Shown piece after piece: positions 19,544 to 30,451 of a stretch of 64,000 bases of DNA. The notes beneath the pieces are model-generated. The model was not told the DNA's origin and ran no database searches. It saw only the letters and a program-made list of their open reading frames with translations. Source of the stretch: Lutibacter citreus (GTDB taxonomy: Bacteria; Bacteroidota; Bacteroidia; Flavobacteriales; Flavobacteriaceae); assembly GCF_003260195.1 (NCBI RefSeq), contig NZ_QEIH01000003.1, positions 558,001 through 622,000 on the forward strand, in the 5' to 3' direction. Made by a program: the position numbers and the translations under genes. Numbering within the stretch: position 1 is the stretch's first letter; each line of letters begins with the position of its first letter.

Positions 19544-21019
19544 CTAATTTGTTCTTATTTTTAAAAATCGATTTTTCATGTTTGCAATTCTCACTTTATG
19601 TTCTAGACTAGATAGCAAATTATATTCTTCAGATTCCTCTTTATTATTTTTTAAATTGAATAAAGCAACGGTTTCAAGACTATTAAACTTATCTCTTCCT
19701 TTCGTTTTCATAATTAGTTTCCAATCACCTTCTCGGAAAGCATAATAAGCAACTTTGTTATGTATTGCCTGATGAATTAAGTAAGGATGAATTGCTTTAG
19801 TAGTGTTGCTTTTAAATATTGAAAGGAGGTTAGCCGTATCTATAACCTCTTTATTATTTATTGGAACTTTTGCTATAGCCGTAAGTGTTGGTACTATATC
19901 ATTAGCTAAAATACTTACATCTGATTGACTTCCCGCTTTAATATTCCCGGGCCATACAGCGATAAATGGAACTCGATGGCCTCCCTCGTAAATATCTCCT
20001 TTTTTACCCCTCAAACCATTACTTGAATCGTGACCTAAAGATTGATCATATGCTTCACCTTCCAAACCGCCATTATCTGAAGTAAATACAATAAGCGTAT
20101 TTTCATATAGTTTATTCTTTTTTAAAGCTTTTATTATTTTACCTACCTGAACATCTAGCTCCCATATCATATCACCATGCGAGCTCGCCGTTTTTCCTGC
20201 AATTTTTGTTTTACCTAGTTTTGCTGGTGGTGTATGAGGTTCGTGAACTGCAGGGGTACAATAATAAAGTAAAAATGGCTTATTGGAATTCTTTTGACTA
20301 TTAATAAATTTCTCAGCTTTATCAGTTAAAATTGGTCCTGCCAATGCTGGATCCCAATTGGAATCTCCAACTCCTTCACGATGTCTGTTTCTCCACTCTT
20401 CTAGATATTTTGATTGTTCAAAACTAATCTCAACTAATTTAGACTCTGGCTTTAATTTTACCCATTTTCCATTTTCGAAATAGATATATGGATGATATTG
20501 AATACCATCTGGCATCATATGTGAATAGTCAAAACCATAATGTAATGGAGGTAAATCTAGTTTTTCATAACCAGAATAATCTTTGGGAGCTCCTTTCCAC
20601 AAACCTCCTAGTCCCCATTTACCAAAAAAGGCTGTTGTATAACCTCCCTTTTTAGCTACACGACCAATGGTTGTATACTTAGCATCAATACCTGCATCAA
20701 TAGCATCATCCCAAACTCCCCAAGGTGATTTTTTATTTCGAAAAGGATAATTTCCCGTCATCATTGAAAATCTACTTGGTGCACAAAGAGAAGCTGGAGA
20801 ATGAGCATCAGTAAAATGCATTCCTCTTTTTGCTAACTTATCAATATTAGGCGTAGGTATAATTGATTTTTTTCCTGTTCTTAGTTTATGATAAAAGCCA
20901 ATATCTCCTACACCAATATCATCGGCCATTATAATTACAACATTAGGTTTGCTTTTGGTTTGTTGCGCTAATACTACTGTTGATAGTATTGCAAACAATA
21001 ACGAATAGAATAATTTCAT
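19544..21019 (-). CDS. S1 family arylsulfatase, exported
   Basis: 491 residues with signal peptide MKLFYSLLFAILSTVVLAQ. The metal site is MADDIGVGDIG. The formylglycine site is Cys79 in CAPSR, followed by FSMMTGNYPFR. The distal motif is FTSDNGG. The sequence resembles the arylsulfatase A-like S1 group. The gene ends directly against the start of the S1_7-type sulfatase and begins 16 bp after the stop of the next upstream sulfatase, so all belong to one transcript. The sulfated substrate is not deducible from sequence alone. Confidence 0.9.
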   Translation of the reverse strand: MKLFYSLLFAILSTVVLAQQTKSKPNVVIIMADDIGVGDIGFYHKLRTGKKSIIPTPNIDKLAKRGMHFTDAHSPASLCAPSRFSMMTGNYPFRNKKSPWGVWDDAIDAGIDAKYTTIGRVAKKGGYTTAFFGKWGLGGLWKGAPKDYSGYEKLDLPPLHYGFDYSHMMPDGIQYHPYIYFENGKWVKLKPESKLVEISFEQSKYLEEWRNRHREGVGDSNWDPALAGPILTDKAEKFINSQKNSNKPFLLYYCTPAVHEPHTPPAKLGKTKIAGKTASSHGDMIWELDVQVGKIIKALKKNKLYENTLIVFTSDNGGLEGEAYDQSLGHDSSNGLRGKKGDIYEGGHRVPFIAVWPGNIKAGSQSDVSILANDIVPTLTAIAKVPINNKEVIDTANLLSIFKSNTTKAIHPYLIHQAIHNKVAYYAFREGDWKLIMKTKGRDKFNSLETVALFNLKNNKEESEEYNLLSSLEHKVRIANMKNRFLKIRTN

Positions 21020-21035
21020 AAATGTTATTTATATT

Positions 21036-22466
21036 TTATTTAATACTAGCATCAAACTCTTTCATTTTACGTTTCAACTCAGTAACTTTTTCAGGATATT
21101 TATCGAAAACATTGGCCCTTTCAATAACATCTTTATTTAGATTAAAAAGCATAGGCTTTATATCTCCAACTAATTTCGTTGGTTTTTCACCTTTATTATT
21201 TAATGTTGTAAACCTTGATCCTTTCTCTAGATATTTCCAATCACCAACACGAATACCTTCAATAGTTTTCCTATTAGCTGTATAAAAGTACACTTCCTTT
21301 CTAGGAGAAATTATTGTTTCCCCTCTGAATAAATCTGTAAGATTATAACCATCATAGATACGGTTCTGAGGTAGAGCAATACCTGTATAATGGGCTATTG
21401 TAGGTAAAATATCAAGTGTAGAAGTTATTTCATCTGATTCTGTATTTGGTTTAATGGTACCCGGCGCCCATACTATAGCAGGAACACGCTGTCCTCCTTC
21501 AAAAGTATCAAACTTTACTCCTCTCAATGGACCAGCAGAAGCCCATTCTGGATTATTATATCTATTCGCTGGCCCGTTATCAGAACAAAACAAGATAAAC
21601 GTTTCTTTATCTAGCCCACTCTCTTTCAACGTTTTCACAATTTGTCCTACACTCCAATCAACTTCTTGAATGGCATCAGTATACACTCCGTTTCCACTAC
21701 TACCATCAAAATCTTTAGAAACGTAAAGTGGATGATGTGGCATAGTGTGAGGTAAGTAAAGAAAGAATGGATTTTTCTTATTCCGTTTAATAAAACTTAC
21801 AGCTTCTTGCGTATAACGCTTAGTCAGTTGACTTTGATCTACCGGATACTCAACTACTTCCTCATTCCGCATTAAAGGCATAATATTTTTGATAGACTTA
21901 TCTTTTCGGTTTAACTCTGTTTGTTGTTGATCTGTCTTTAATTTGTTCAGCGTATAACCATTATTTAGTTTTATGTTTTTTGAAATCTGGAGCTCTTTAG
22001 CAATTGACATATCATTACTATAGGGTAATCCAAAATAATAGTCAAATCCTTGATTGGTTGGTAAAAATTGTTTTAGATGTCCCAAATGCCATTTGCCAAT
22101 AACGGCTGTTTTATATCCTTTTGATTTCAATAATTCAGCAATAGTAATTTCTGTTTCAGGCAATCCTGTTTTAGAATTAGGAAACAATACTGCTGGCACA
22201 CCAACTCTTTTAGGCATTCTTCCTGTTAACAAAGAAGCTCGAGAAGGAGAACAAACAGACGATGAAGTATAAAAACTAGTTAATTTCATTCCTTCCTTAG
22301 CTAATTTATCTATGTTAGGTGTATTCATTCGTTTTGAACCAAAACAACCCAAATCTTCATATCCCTGATCATCGGTCAGAATAACAATAAAATTTTTAGA
22401 TTGGGAATTAGCCTGCATCATTATTAATAGTAAAAAAGGCAATATTGTACGTTTCAAAATCCTCAT
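21036..22466 (-). CDS. S1 family sulfatase, exported
   Basis: 476 residues with an N-terminal signal peptide (about 1-22). The metal site is LTDDQGYEDLG. The formylglycine site is Cys72 in CSPSR followed by ASLLTGRMPKRVG. GKWHLGH carries the usual lysine and histidine. The distal motif is FCSDNGP. It is separated by 3 bp from the upstream sulfatase gene. The subfamily is uncertain, but the GRMPKRVGVP and FDTFEGGQRVPAI segments are typical of arylsulfatases acting on marine glycans. Confidence 0.9.
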   Translation of the reverse strand: MRILKRTILPFLLLIMMQANSQSKNFIVILTDDQGYEDLGCFGSKRMNTPNIDKLAKEGMKLTSFYTSSSVCSPSRASLLTGRMPKRVGVPAVLFPNSKTGLPETEITIAELLKSKGYKTAVIGKWHLGHLKQFLPTNQGFDYYFGLPYSNDMSIAKELQISKNIKLNNGYTLNKLKTDQQQTELNRKDKSIKNIMPLMRNEEVVEYPVDQSQLTKRYTQEAVSFIKRNKKNPFFLYLPHTMPHHPLYVSKDFDGSSGNGVYTDAIQEVDWSVGQIVKTLKESGLDKETFILFCSDNGPANRYNNPEWASAGPLRGVKFDTFEGGQRVPAIVWAPGTIKPNTESDEITSTLDILPTIAHYTGIALPQNRIYDGYNLTDLFRGETIISPRKEVYFYTANRKTIEGIRVGDWKYLEKGSRFTTLNNKGEKPTKLVGDIKPMLFNLNKDVIERANVFDKYPEKVTELKRKMKEFDASIK

Positions 22467-22469
22467 TAT

Positions 22470-24080
22470 TTATTGTTTTTTAGTTACGTTAGTATATGGT
22501 GGACTATCAAAAGTACTTCCATCACCCATTACCCTAGGATCTTTTGTTTCTTTAAGTTCAGCCATTAATCTATTATGTAATTCCTCCTTTATTTTTCTGT
22601 ATTTAGGATTCTGTGCAAGATTATTAATTTGGTGTGGATCATTCGAAATCTTATAAAGTTCTTCCTTTGGACGCATTCCAAAAGCATAATCAAAATATTT
22701 TTGATATTTAGGTGTCTCTCCATTCATAACAAGCCAAGCTTTTGATGGCCCCCATCCTAAATCACCAAAACAACGAATAGTCCCATTATTAATTTTTTCG
22801 AAAGTAACCTCCTTTTTTTGTTCAGCTGTTAATGCTTTCCCAACAGGTTGACGCTCTGGTTTAAAGTTATAAATGTATAAATAATCTTTAGTTCGTATTG
22901 CCCGTTTCGGATAAGGTAAATTCCCTTCTCTTGCATCAGGGTTATGTCGCTCTTGACCAGTAATTACATGGTCGCGATTTTTATCTACTACTCCAGACTT
23001 CTTCTTGCTATAAAAAACAGGTAATAAACTTTTAGCAGTCATTACTTCTGGAATTTCTACTCCCCCAAGTTCTAAAAAGGTAGGAGCTAAATCTGGTAAG
23101 CTCACAAAATCATCAACAATTCTATTGGGTTGAATAACACTAGGCCAACGAGCAGCCAAAACTACACTTGTTCCAAAATCATATAAATTTGATTTTGCAT
23201 GTGCAAACCCAGGTACTCCGTGATCTCCACTAACTACAATTAAGGTATTATCTAATTCCCCTCGTTGTTCTAAAATTTGTAATACTTCACCCAACGCAGT
23301 ATCAAAAGCTTGAATTTCGCCAAGGTAATCAGCAAAATCTTCTCGAATAACAGGTACATCAGGAATAAATGGTGGTAATACTCCTTTAATATCATCAGGA
23401 TTAATACTCCATTGATTTTCACCAGAACCCATTTCATATGCACGATGTACATTTTTAGGCCCAAACCAATAACAAAATGGTTTATCATCTTTGTTAGTAT
23501 CCAAAAAACTGGTGAAATTTTGCCTTACTTCCTCATATAAATTATCTTTTGCTTCATCTAATGATTTACCTTCTTTTACCAACTTAGCTGCATTCTGGCT
23601 AAAATTATTAAATCGCTTTCCAGCTTTTTCATACTTCGTCCTTCCTCCTCCATAACCTGCATTTGGATTTGTTCCTGGCATCCAAACTTTATAGGTATAT
23701 CCGATATGATAACCTGCCTCTTCTAGTAACAAAGGGTAACTTGGAATATTCATATCCCATGTTCCCATTAAAATAGCCCCCAGTCCTGTTCTGTAAAAAT
23801 GTTGCCCAGATAAAAGAGAACTTCTACAAGGCGTACAAGAAGGAGAGCTTACATAAGCATTATTAAACAAAACCCCTTCTCTTGCAATACGATCAACATT
23901 TGGAGTTTTCACTGTTTTTTGCCAAGGTTCACTTCCTTCTATTTTCGCATAACAACTTGCATATTTTCCCCAGTCATCAGCAAAAGCAAAAAGAATGTTG
24001 GGACGCTTATTTTTATTTTGAGCGTTACAAACAGTGACTGCTACAAACAATAATAAGGTTATATACTTTATTCTAATCAT
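22470..24080 (-). CDS. S1 family sulfatase with CTPCR active-site motif
   Basis: 536 residues with signal peptide to about residue 20. The metal site is [14 protein letters not shown]. The active-site motif is Cys82-Thr-Pro-Cys-Arg followed by [13 protein letters not shown]. The fourth position is cysteine instead of the usual serine. The distal motif is [21 protein letters not shown]. The layout resembles the sulfamidase-like S1_8 group. C-x-P-C-R variants are known in marine Bacteroidota and Planctomycetes sulfatases (recalled knowledge). It is the second gene of the operon, 9 bp after GH31. Confidence 0.88.
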   Translation of the reverse strand: MIRIKYITLLLFVAVTVCNAQNKNKRPNILFAFADDWGKYASCYAKIEGSEPWQKTVKTPNVDRIAREGVLFNNAYVSSPSCTPCRSSLLSGQHFYRTGLGAILMGTWDMNIPSYPLLLEEAGYHIGYTYKVWMPGTNPNAGYGGGRTKYEKAGKRFNNFSQNAAKLVKEGKSLDEAKDNLYEEVRQNFTSFLDTNKDDKPFCYWFGPKNVHRAYEMGSGENQWSINPDDIKGVLPPFIPDVPVIREDFADYLGEIQAFDTALGEVLQILEQRGELDNTLIVVSGDHGVPGFAHAKSNLYDFGTSVVLAARWPSVIQPNRIVDDFVSLPDLAPTFLELGGVEIPEVMTAKSLLPVFYSKKKSGVVDKNRDHVITGQERHNPDAREGNLPYPKRAIRTKDYLYIYNFKPERQPVGKALTAEQKKEVTFEKINNGTIRCFGDLGWGPSKAWLVMNGETPKYQKYFDYAFGMRPKEELYKISNDPHQINNLAQNPKYRKIKEELHNRLMAELKETKDPRVMGDGSTFDSPPYTNVTKKQ

Positions 24081-24089
24081 CTTGTGTAT

Positions 24090-26678
24090 CTATTTTAGTT
24101 TCTTTTGAATTGTTTTCCCTTCAAATTGTATTTCAGACTTTATTCCAGTTCCTATAACTTCAACCTTAAACTTCATTTTATTCTTAGAAAAATCTAAATA
24201 GTTTCCAGCACCATTTTCAAGAGTAATAGTTTTCGTCAATTCTGAATACGATATATTTATTTCTGAATAAACACCTTTTTCATAATCGTATGATTCATTA
24301 TCATCAAAATACAAGGTATATTCCGCATCTTTACCTGGATATATTTTTAAGGTTATAGGTTCATTTGTTTCTTCCGTAGCATATTGTCGTTTTGGTCCAT
24401 AAGGAAGAATAGTTCCTTCTTTTACAAAAATAGGAAGAGTGTTTAAAGAAGCTGATGCAACTACCTTCTTTCCTCCTTTTGTTTTTATTCCTGTCCAGAA
24501 GTTATACCAATTTCCTTCTGGCAGATAGACTTTTCGCTCTCTTGCTTTATAAGTTGTTACCGGACAAATCATTAATGATTTACCAAAAAAGTATTGATCT
24601 TTAATCCCCCAAGTATTTTTATCATCTGGATACTGATATACCAAGGGACTCATAAGTGCCTTTCCTTTAGTAGTAACTTCCCAAGCTTCTGAATAAATGT
24701 AAGGCATTAATTGATAACGTAAATCGATGAATTTTCGAGCAACATCTTCAAATTCTTGTCCAAAATTCCAAATTTCAGTGTGAGTTCTGTATCCGTGAAT
24801 TCTAAAAATAGGACTAAATGTTCCAAATTGAAACCAACGCGTAAGCAACTCTCTAAAATCTGGATCGGTATATTGATTATCATAAGCAGGGTTTCCCGAA
24901 TTCTTATCACGAAAGAAACCTCCTATATCTGTTGTCCAATAAGGAAAACCTGTCATTGTGAAATTTAATCCGGCTGAAATTTGTTCAGAAAACTGCTCCC
25001 AAGTACCATTAACATCTCCAGACCATACTGCATTTCCATAACGTTGTTGACCTGCAAAAGCGGAGCGTGTTAAATTAAAAACTCTTTCGTTAGGAAATTC
25101 ATTGCGTCGTCCTTCATACATTGCCTTGGTCATTAATAAAGAATAAGTGTTGGCTAACTCTTTAAATTTACCAGCAGGTGTTTGGTGTTCTGGATTGGGG
25201 GTAAATATTGGCTCACTACCATCTAACCAAATAGATTGAACTCCAATTTTAAACATATTATCGCTCAACATTTGATAGTACTTTTTATGTGTAGAACTAT
25301 CATAAAAATCAATAAAGTCTGTACTTGTTAATTTTGAATTTTCTAGATCATACTTTTCACATAACTGAGGATGACTTACTGTAGGCCATACAGAAACCAT
25401 TAGATTTAAATTCATTTTATCCAACTCATCTACCATTTTTTTTGGGTCTGGATATTGAGATTTATCCCATTCTGGACCTTTTACACCTTTTGGCCAATAA
25501 TCCCAATCTTGAACAATATTATCAACTGGTATTTTTCTTTTACGGTATTGACGAGCACTTTCTAATAAACCTTCTTGTGTTTGATATGCTTCTCTACATT
25601 GCCAAAAACCATAAGAAGATTTAGGAAATAAAGGTGCCTTGCCTGTTAATCTACTGTATTCCGATAACACTTTAGTAGGATTTTCACCATGTATAAAGTA
25701 GTAATCAATGGCGTTGCCTTCTTTACTTGCAAAGGTAGTTTTGTTAAAATTAGGTTCGTTGTATAACAACCTACCTAACGTTTGCGCTTTTGTATCTTGA
25801 AATATAATTTCATATTCATTACCAGCTTCAAGCATAATTTCACCTGAAAAACTATCAGGATACCAATTGGTTGTATAATGGATTACTGTCTCTGAATTTA
25901 CAGTGACAATTACGGGGCCTAAGCGTCTGTTTTTATTTTTTTTCTTTACACTATTAAAAGGCGTTTCACTTATTACAAAGAAATTGTAAACCCCTGATTT
26001 TTTTGGTGTAAAAACGGCCTTTCTAATATTTAATTCTTCATCAAGAGTTTCCGTAAACTGAATTTCATTTTTGGGAAGATTAAAATCTGTTACACTGTAA
26101 TTATGCCAATAAATTCCATACGGTTTGGTTGAAATTAATACCGGATTTGCAATTTCTTGATTGAATTGCTGCAACCGAACAGGTACATTTTTCCAATTCA
26201 TTCTACCGCTTTGAAATTGTCCCAAACCATATAGTCCTTCATCACCAGCCTTAAAAGCTTGAGATACTTTATGCGTTGCTGTTGAATCATCTTTTATATA
26301 TGTACCTACTTTTAATTCACTAAGAATTTGTTCTCCTTCTTTTGAAAAATATTCAATTTCACCTTTTTTATTAATACTAATATTTAATTTAGGGGTTTCA
26401 ATTATTAAATCATCTCCGTTTTCTAAGACTTTCCAATCAACCTTTTGAGTATTTAAAATGGTAACATAATCTGGTATTTTCTTAGCTGGTTTATTTTTAA
26501 GTTCTTTTTGAATATGTATAATTTCCTCATCAACAACAGTAATTTGTGTATTAATACTGTCTCCATATAAAATTACTGAATTCGCCATTTTTTTATAATT
26601 AAAATCAGACGTACACCCTATTACCAAAAATGCAATTGTATATAATAAAATTGAAAAAGTTAAGTTTTTTTTATTCAT
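24090..26678 (-). CDS. Glycoside hydrolase family 31 lipoprotein with PA14-like insert (alpha-xylosidase-like)
   Basis: 862 residues with a lipobox at Cys22 (FLVIGC). An N-terminal beta-sandwich is interrupted by a PA14-like insert at about 215-330. The (beta/alpha)8 barrel carries nucleophile Asp486 in IWLDGSEP and acid/base Asp555 in WSGDVNG. QDWDYWP and FPKSSYGFWQCRE are typical of Bacteroidota GH31 alpha-xylosidases, several of which share the PA14 insert. Related GH31 members also cleave glucose, galactose or sulfoquinovose, so specificity is inferred only. It is the first gene of the six-gene operon, divergent from the winged-helix regulator. Confidence 0.88.
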   Translation of the reverse strand: MNKKNLTFSILLYTIAFLVIGCTSDFNYKKMANSVILYGDSINTQITVVDEEIIHIQKELKNKPAKKIPDYVTILNTQKVDWKVLENGDDLIIETPKLNISINKKGEIEYFSKEGEQILSELKVGTYIKDDSTATHKVSQAFKAGDEGLYGLGQFQSGRMNWKNVPVRLQQFNQEIANPVLISTKPYGIYWHNYSVTDFNLPKNEIQFTETLDEELNIRKAVFTPKKSGVYNFFVISETPFNSVKKKNKNRRLGPVIVTVNSETVIHYTTNWYPDSFSGEIMLEAGNEYEIIFQDTKAQTLGRLLYNEPNFNKTTFASKEGNAIDYYFIHGENPTKVLSEYSRLTGKAPLFPKSSYGFWQCREAYQTQEGLLESARQYRKRKIPVDNIVQDWDYWPKGVKGPEWDKSQYPDPKKMVDELDKMNLNLMVSVWPTVSHPQLCEKYDLENSKLTSTDFIDFYDSSTHKKYYQMLSDNMFKIGVQSIWLDGSEPIFTPNPEHQTPAGKFKELANTYSLLMTKAMYEGRRNEFPNERVFNLTRSAFAGQQRYGNAVWSGDVNGTWEQFSEQISAGLNFTMTGFPYWTTDIGGFFRDKNSGNPAYDNQYTDPDFRELLTRWFQFGTFSPIFRIHGYRTHTEIWNFGQEFEDVARKFIDLRYQLMPYIYSEAWEVTTKGKALMSPLVYQYPDDKNTWGIKDQYFFGKSLMICPVTTYKARERKVYLPEGNWYNFWTGIKTKGGKKVVASASLNTLPIFVKEGTILPYGPKRQYATEETNEPITLKIYPGKDAEYTLYFDDNESYDYEKGVYSEINISYSELTKTITLENGAGNYLDFSKNKMKFKVEVIGTGIKSEIQFEGKTIQKKLK

Positions 26679-26783
26679 AATATTTTATAATTCTTTTTTA
26701 TATAACTTCAAATATTAATTAAACTACTAGAGATGTAAATTTAAGGAAGTATATCTTTAAGCTTCAGTAAAAAAAGGGTTTAA

Positions 26784-26811
26784 ACTGTGACGTAACTGTG
26801 AATTTCACAGT
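26784..26811. promoter_or_regulatory. Three-half-site operator between the GH31-sulfatase operon and its regulator
   Basis: ACTGTGA occurs at 26784-26790 and again at 26795-26801, exactly 11 bp apart. The second copy forms a perfect palindrome with TTCACAGT (ACTGTGAA-T-TTCACAGT, 26795-26811). The spacing of one helical turn suggests cooperative binding of a dimer plus an extra subunit. It lies in the 189-bp divergent spacer, about 57 bp from the regulator start and 106 bp from the GH31 start. The TGTGA-N3-TCACA spacing differs from the CRP site (N6). Confidence 0.6.
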
Positions 26812-26867
26812 GAAATGATTAAAATTTGATTCAAAAAACAAAAGATATTTTGTAATTTTAACCCTTT

Positions 26868-28034
26868 ATGGAAAACAAAATAGATTCGGATACAGTTAGA
26901 ACTTTACTTCAAAAAATTTGTTCTTATGATGTATTTAAAAAATCGCCAAGATATACCCACTTTTTAACCTATTTAGTTGAACAAGCTCTTGTTGGAAATA
27001 ACCTAAAGGAACAAACTATTGGTATAGAATTATTTGAACGAAATTATAATGAAGATAAGAATGATGGTATCGTTAGAGTTTATATGTATAATCTTCGGAA
27101 AAAATTAAAATCATATTATTCTAAAATAGGTAAAAATGATGCAATTATTTTCACCCTTGAAAAAGGTAGTTATGACCTTAAATTTATTGCTAATGAAAAT
27201 ATTAATGAAAGCAAAATTGAATTAAATAAATTCACAAATACAAAAAAGAAAACTTTACTAATTATAACTGGTTTATTGTTAATCTCAATTATAGCTAGTT
27301 ACTATTTATTTTTCAATAAAACACTTTACTGTTGGGATGCTTTTATGAAAACAAATACAGAGAACACCTGTATTTTAGCCGACCAAGTAGTTTTAAATAA
27401 AGATAATGGTACTTCTGGAAATCTTAAGATTATTAAAGAAATAAATAGTTCTTCAGATTTTTTAGAATATGGAAAAAAGCATGCAATTGATTCTTTACAA
27501 CTAGCCGATTATACATTTTTTACAAAATCAATACCATATTCTTTAATTGATTTAACTAAATGGTTTTATAGTCATAATCAAGATTTTAATCCTTTACCTG
27601 AAAGTGAATTTAGATATGAAGAAACAAAAAGAGGTAATATTATATATATAGGGCAATATAAAACAATGAGTGTTTCAAAAGAAATATTCCTTAAGAATAG
27701 TAAATCTTTTAAAGCCAATTATAACAGTTTTAACTTCTATAAAAATGGAGAAACAAAACAATATTCGGCTAGTTTTAAAGTAGGTATTAGAGATGAATAC
27801 GCAATGGTTTCTTATATGCCTTTAGATAACGATCACAAGGCATTGTATTTTGTTTCAAACAACGATATTGGTACTATGGCTACAATACATAATTTTACAA
27901 AACTTGAATTTTTAAAAGAATTTTATAAAAATCTTCCTTCTACCGATTCATACTTTAATGCTTTATTTAAAGTTGAAGGAATTGGAAGAACAGAAACCAG
28001 TTGCACTTTAGTTGAACTTGAAATTATTGAATAA
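26868..28034 (+). CDS. Membrane-anchored winged-helix regulator, probable controller of the sulfatase/GH operon
   Basis: 388 residues. An N-terminal block (about 10-105) has the pattern of the winged-helix domain that opens many TolB-like and TPR-linked regulators: RYTHFLTYLVEQAL, KEQTIGIELFERNYN, IVRVYMYNLRKKLKSYY and a final FTLEKGSYDLKF wing. A single transmembrane helix follows at about 129-149, then some 240 residues that should be periplasmic and match no domain I recognise. The layout resembles ToxR-like one-component sensors. Its divergence from GH31 and the shared operator suggest control of that operon and of itself (inference). Confidence 0.7.
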   Translation: MENKIDSDTVRTLLQKICSYDVFKKSPRYTHFLTYLVEQALVGNNLKEQTIGIELFERNYNEDKNDGIVRVYMYNLRKKLKSYYSKIGKNDAIIFTLEKGSYDLKFIANENINESKIELNKFTNTKKKTLLIITGLLLISIIASYYLFFNKTLYCWDAFMKTNTENTCILADQVVLNKDNGTSGNLKIIKEINSSSDFLEYGKKHAIDSLQLADYTFFTKSIPYSLIDLTKWFYSHNQDFNPLPESEFRYEETKRGNIIYIGQYKTMSVSKEIFLKNSKSFKANYNSFNFYKNGETKQYSASFKVGIRDEYAMVSYMPLDNDHKALYFVSNNDIGTMATIHNFTKLEFLKEFYKNLPSTDSYFNALFKVEGIGRTETSCTLVELEIIE

Positions 28035-28038
28035 AAAA

Positions 28039-28075
28039 ATCTACAACTAAAAAAAGACATTTTTTAATTGTAGAT
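28039..28075. terminator. Shared hairpin between convergent genes
   Basis: ATCTACAA (28039-28046) pairs with TTGTAGAT (28068-28075). After one mismatch a further A/T stem continues inward (28048-28054 with 28060-28066) around a 5-nt loop. It sits 4 bp past the regulator stop and 41 bp past the end of the convergent SHOCT gene. Long U runs are inside the stem only, so strength is uncertain. Confidence 0.6.
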
Positions 28076-28115
28076 GATTTTAAAAATTAGTTTGATGAAA
28101 TTAAAGAATATAATT

Positions 28116-28937
<822 letters not shown>

Positions 28938-29089
28938 AATATGTTCTTTTCTTAGTTAGTTTAAAAAAATGTTAGTATCACAATTTTCGGTCAAAGATAG
29001 TCTTTAGTACTATCCAATAAACTTTTTTTGTTGATAAGTTTATGTTAATCTTACTATTAGCATTTTTATTAAAAATTTTAATCACATAA

Positions 29090-30451
29090 TTATTCAATAC
29101 TTATTTTATCTATTTCCCAACTCCCCTCTTTAACTCCCAAGGCTGGAGTTATTCTCAAACGCTCTAATTGAACTTCCAATTCTGGATATTCCTCTAGATT
29201 AATCAGGTATTCTTTAAAATTAATATCATTAGCAGTTATTTCAATTTCAATATTAACTGCCTTTTCCCAATTTAAAGGTTTATTGTTTTTCCAAAATGCA
29301 CCTTTAGAAGTGTAAGAAGCTAAAGAAACCATAGCTTTTGTAGCTGCACTTTTATTTTTTAAACGTAACACAAGTGTGTCATGCTTTTTTAAATCTGTTA
29401 ATAACCATCTACTACTTTCAATAGTTGTATTTCCTAAGATTTCACCTTTAATGCTTTTATTTTTGTTCCATATCAGATTAGAGCCTTCAACCGAATGCCA
29501 TCCCATTTCTGAAATATCAAAATCCCATTTTCTTCCGTTTGCGGGATAAGAAGTATCATCTCTTGGAATATTTAAAGTTCCATCTTCATTAAAATATAAG
29601 GGTTTTATAGATATTCCTCTATAAAATAAACTAATATCCTTGTTTTCTAGCAGTGCATAATATTGTCCTTCCCATTCAAACACATTACAATGCCCTTCTT
29701 TTAAAGAGGCTCCTTTAAATGTATATGGACCTCTTAAATTCTTTGACATTGCATATTTCTTTTCCCAAATTAAATAGTAAATATCATTACGTTTAAAAAT
29801 ACAAGGCTTATCTGCTGTCCACATATCTTTTCCATTTTCATCAAGTACAATAATAGATTTAGGCTTTTCAGCTAAAGAAATCATATTGTTGTTTAATGTT
29901 GCGGCAAAATAATATCCTGCTCCAAAGAAAATTGTATAAACCCCATTCTCTTCATAAATTTCAGGATCATACGGATGTAATTTCCCAATAATACCTTCAG
30001 GTAAAAGTGGTTTTCCAAGTGCATCTACAAAAGGTCCTTTTGGAGAATCGGCTACCATTACACCAGTATCTTTATTTTTGTTTGAAAAATACCAATAGTA
30101 TTTTCCATCTCTTTCAATTATGTCACCTGCCCAACAATTTGGCTTATCTCCAATATAAGTGTCAGTAGGTAAAATTTCATTTTCTTTTTTCCAATTTATT
30201 AAATTATCTGTAGACCAAATTTCCCAACGATTCATTCTCCAAGTATCTTCTGTATCCCAAGATTCATCGTGTCCACAAAAAACATACAATCTACCATCTT
30301 TTATTATAGAATGAGCATCTACCAAACCTTTTTCAGGAAATACATTAAGGTTTAGTATTGCTGTGTGTTTACTTTCCTTTTTTAAAGTATTTTCTTTACA
30401 GCTAAGTAATAAAGCAGTTAGAAGTACTATTAAAATCTTTACTGTTTTCAT
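29090..30451 (-). CDS. Glycoside hydrolase family 43-like lipoprotein
   Basis: 453 residues with lipobox LLLSC (Cys18). A five-bladed beta-propeller at about 30-330 shows candidate catalytic residues Asp45 (VDAHSII), Asp162 (YDPEIYEENG) and Glu252 (EGHCNVFEWEG), the Asp/Asp/Glu triad of GH43. A C-terminal beta-sandwich covers about 330-453. GH43 enzymes are mostly alpha-L-arabinofuranosidases, beta-xylosidases or beta-galactosidases, and the exact one cannot be told. Its ATG overlaps the stop of the upstream gene (TAATG), so the two are translationally coupled. Confidence 0.78.
   Translation of the reverse strand: MKTVKILIVLLTALLLSCKENTLKKESKHTAILNLNVFPEKGLVDAHSIIKDGRLYVFCGHDESWDTEDTWRMNRWEIWSTDNLINWKKENEILPTDTYIGDKPNCWAGDIIERDGKYYWYFSNKNKDTGVMVADSPKGPFVDALGKPLLPEGIIGKLHPYDPEIYEENGVYTIFFGAGYYFAATLNNNMISLAEKPKSIIVLDENGKDMWTADKPCIFKRNDIYYLIWEKKYAMSKNLRGPYTFKGASLKEGHCNVFEWEGQYYALLENKDISLFYRGISIKPLYFNEDGTLNIPRDDTSYPANGRKWDFDISEMGWHSVEGSNLIWNKNKSIKGEILGNTTIESSRWLLTDLKKHDTLVLRLKNKSAATKAMVSLASYTSKGAFWKNNKPLNWEKAVNIEIEITANDINFKEYLINLEEYPELEVQLERLRITPALGVKEGSWEIDKISIE

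Noticed and set aside
26786..26809. CRP/FNR site in the divergent spacer
   Set aside because: TGTGA and TCACA are 3 bp apart in the palindrome instead of 6, so it does not fit CRP.
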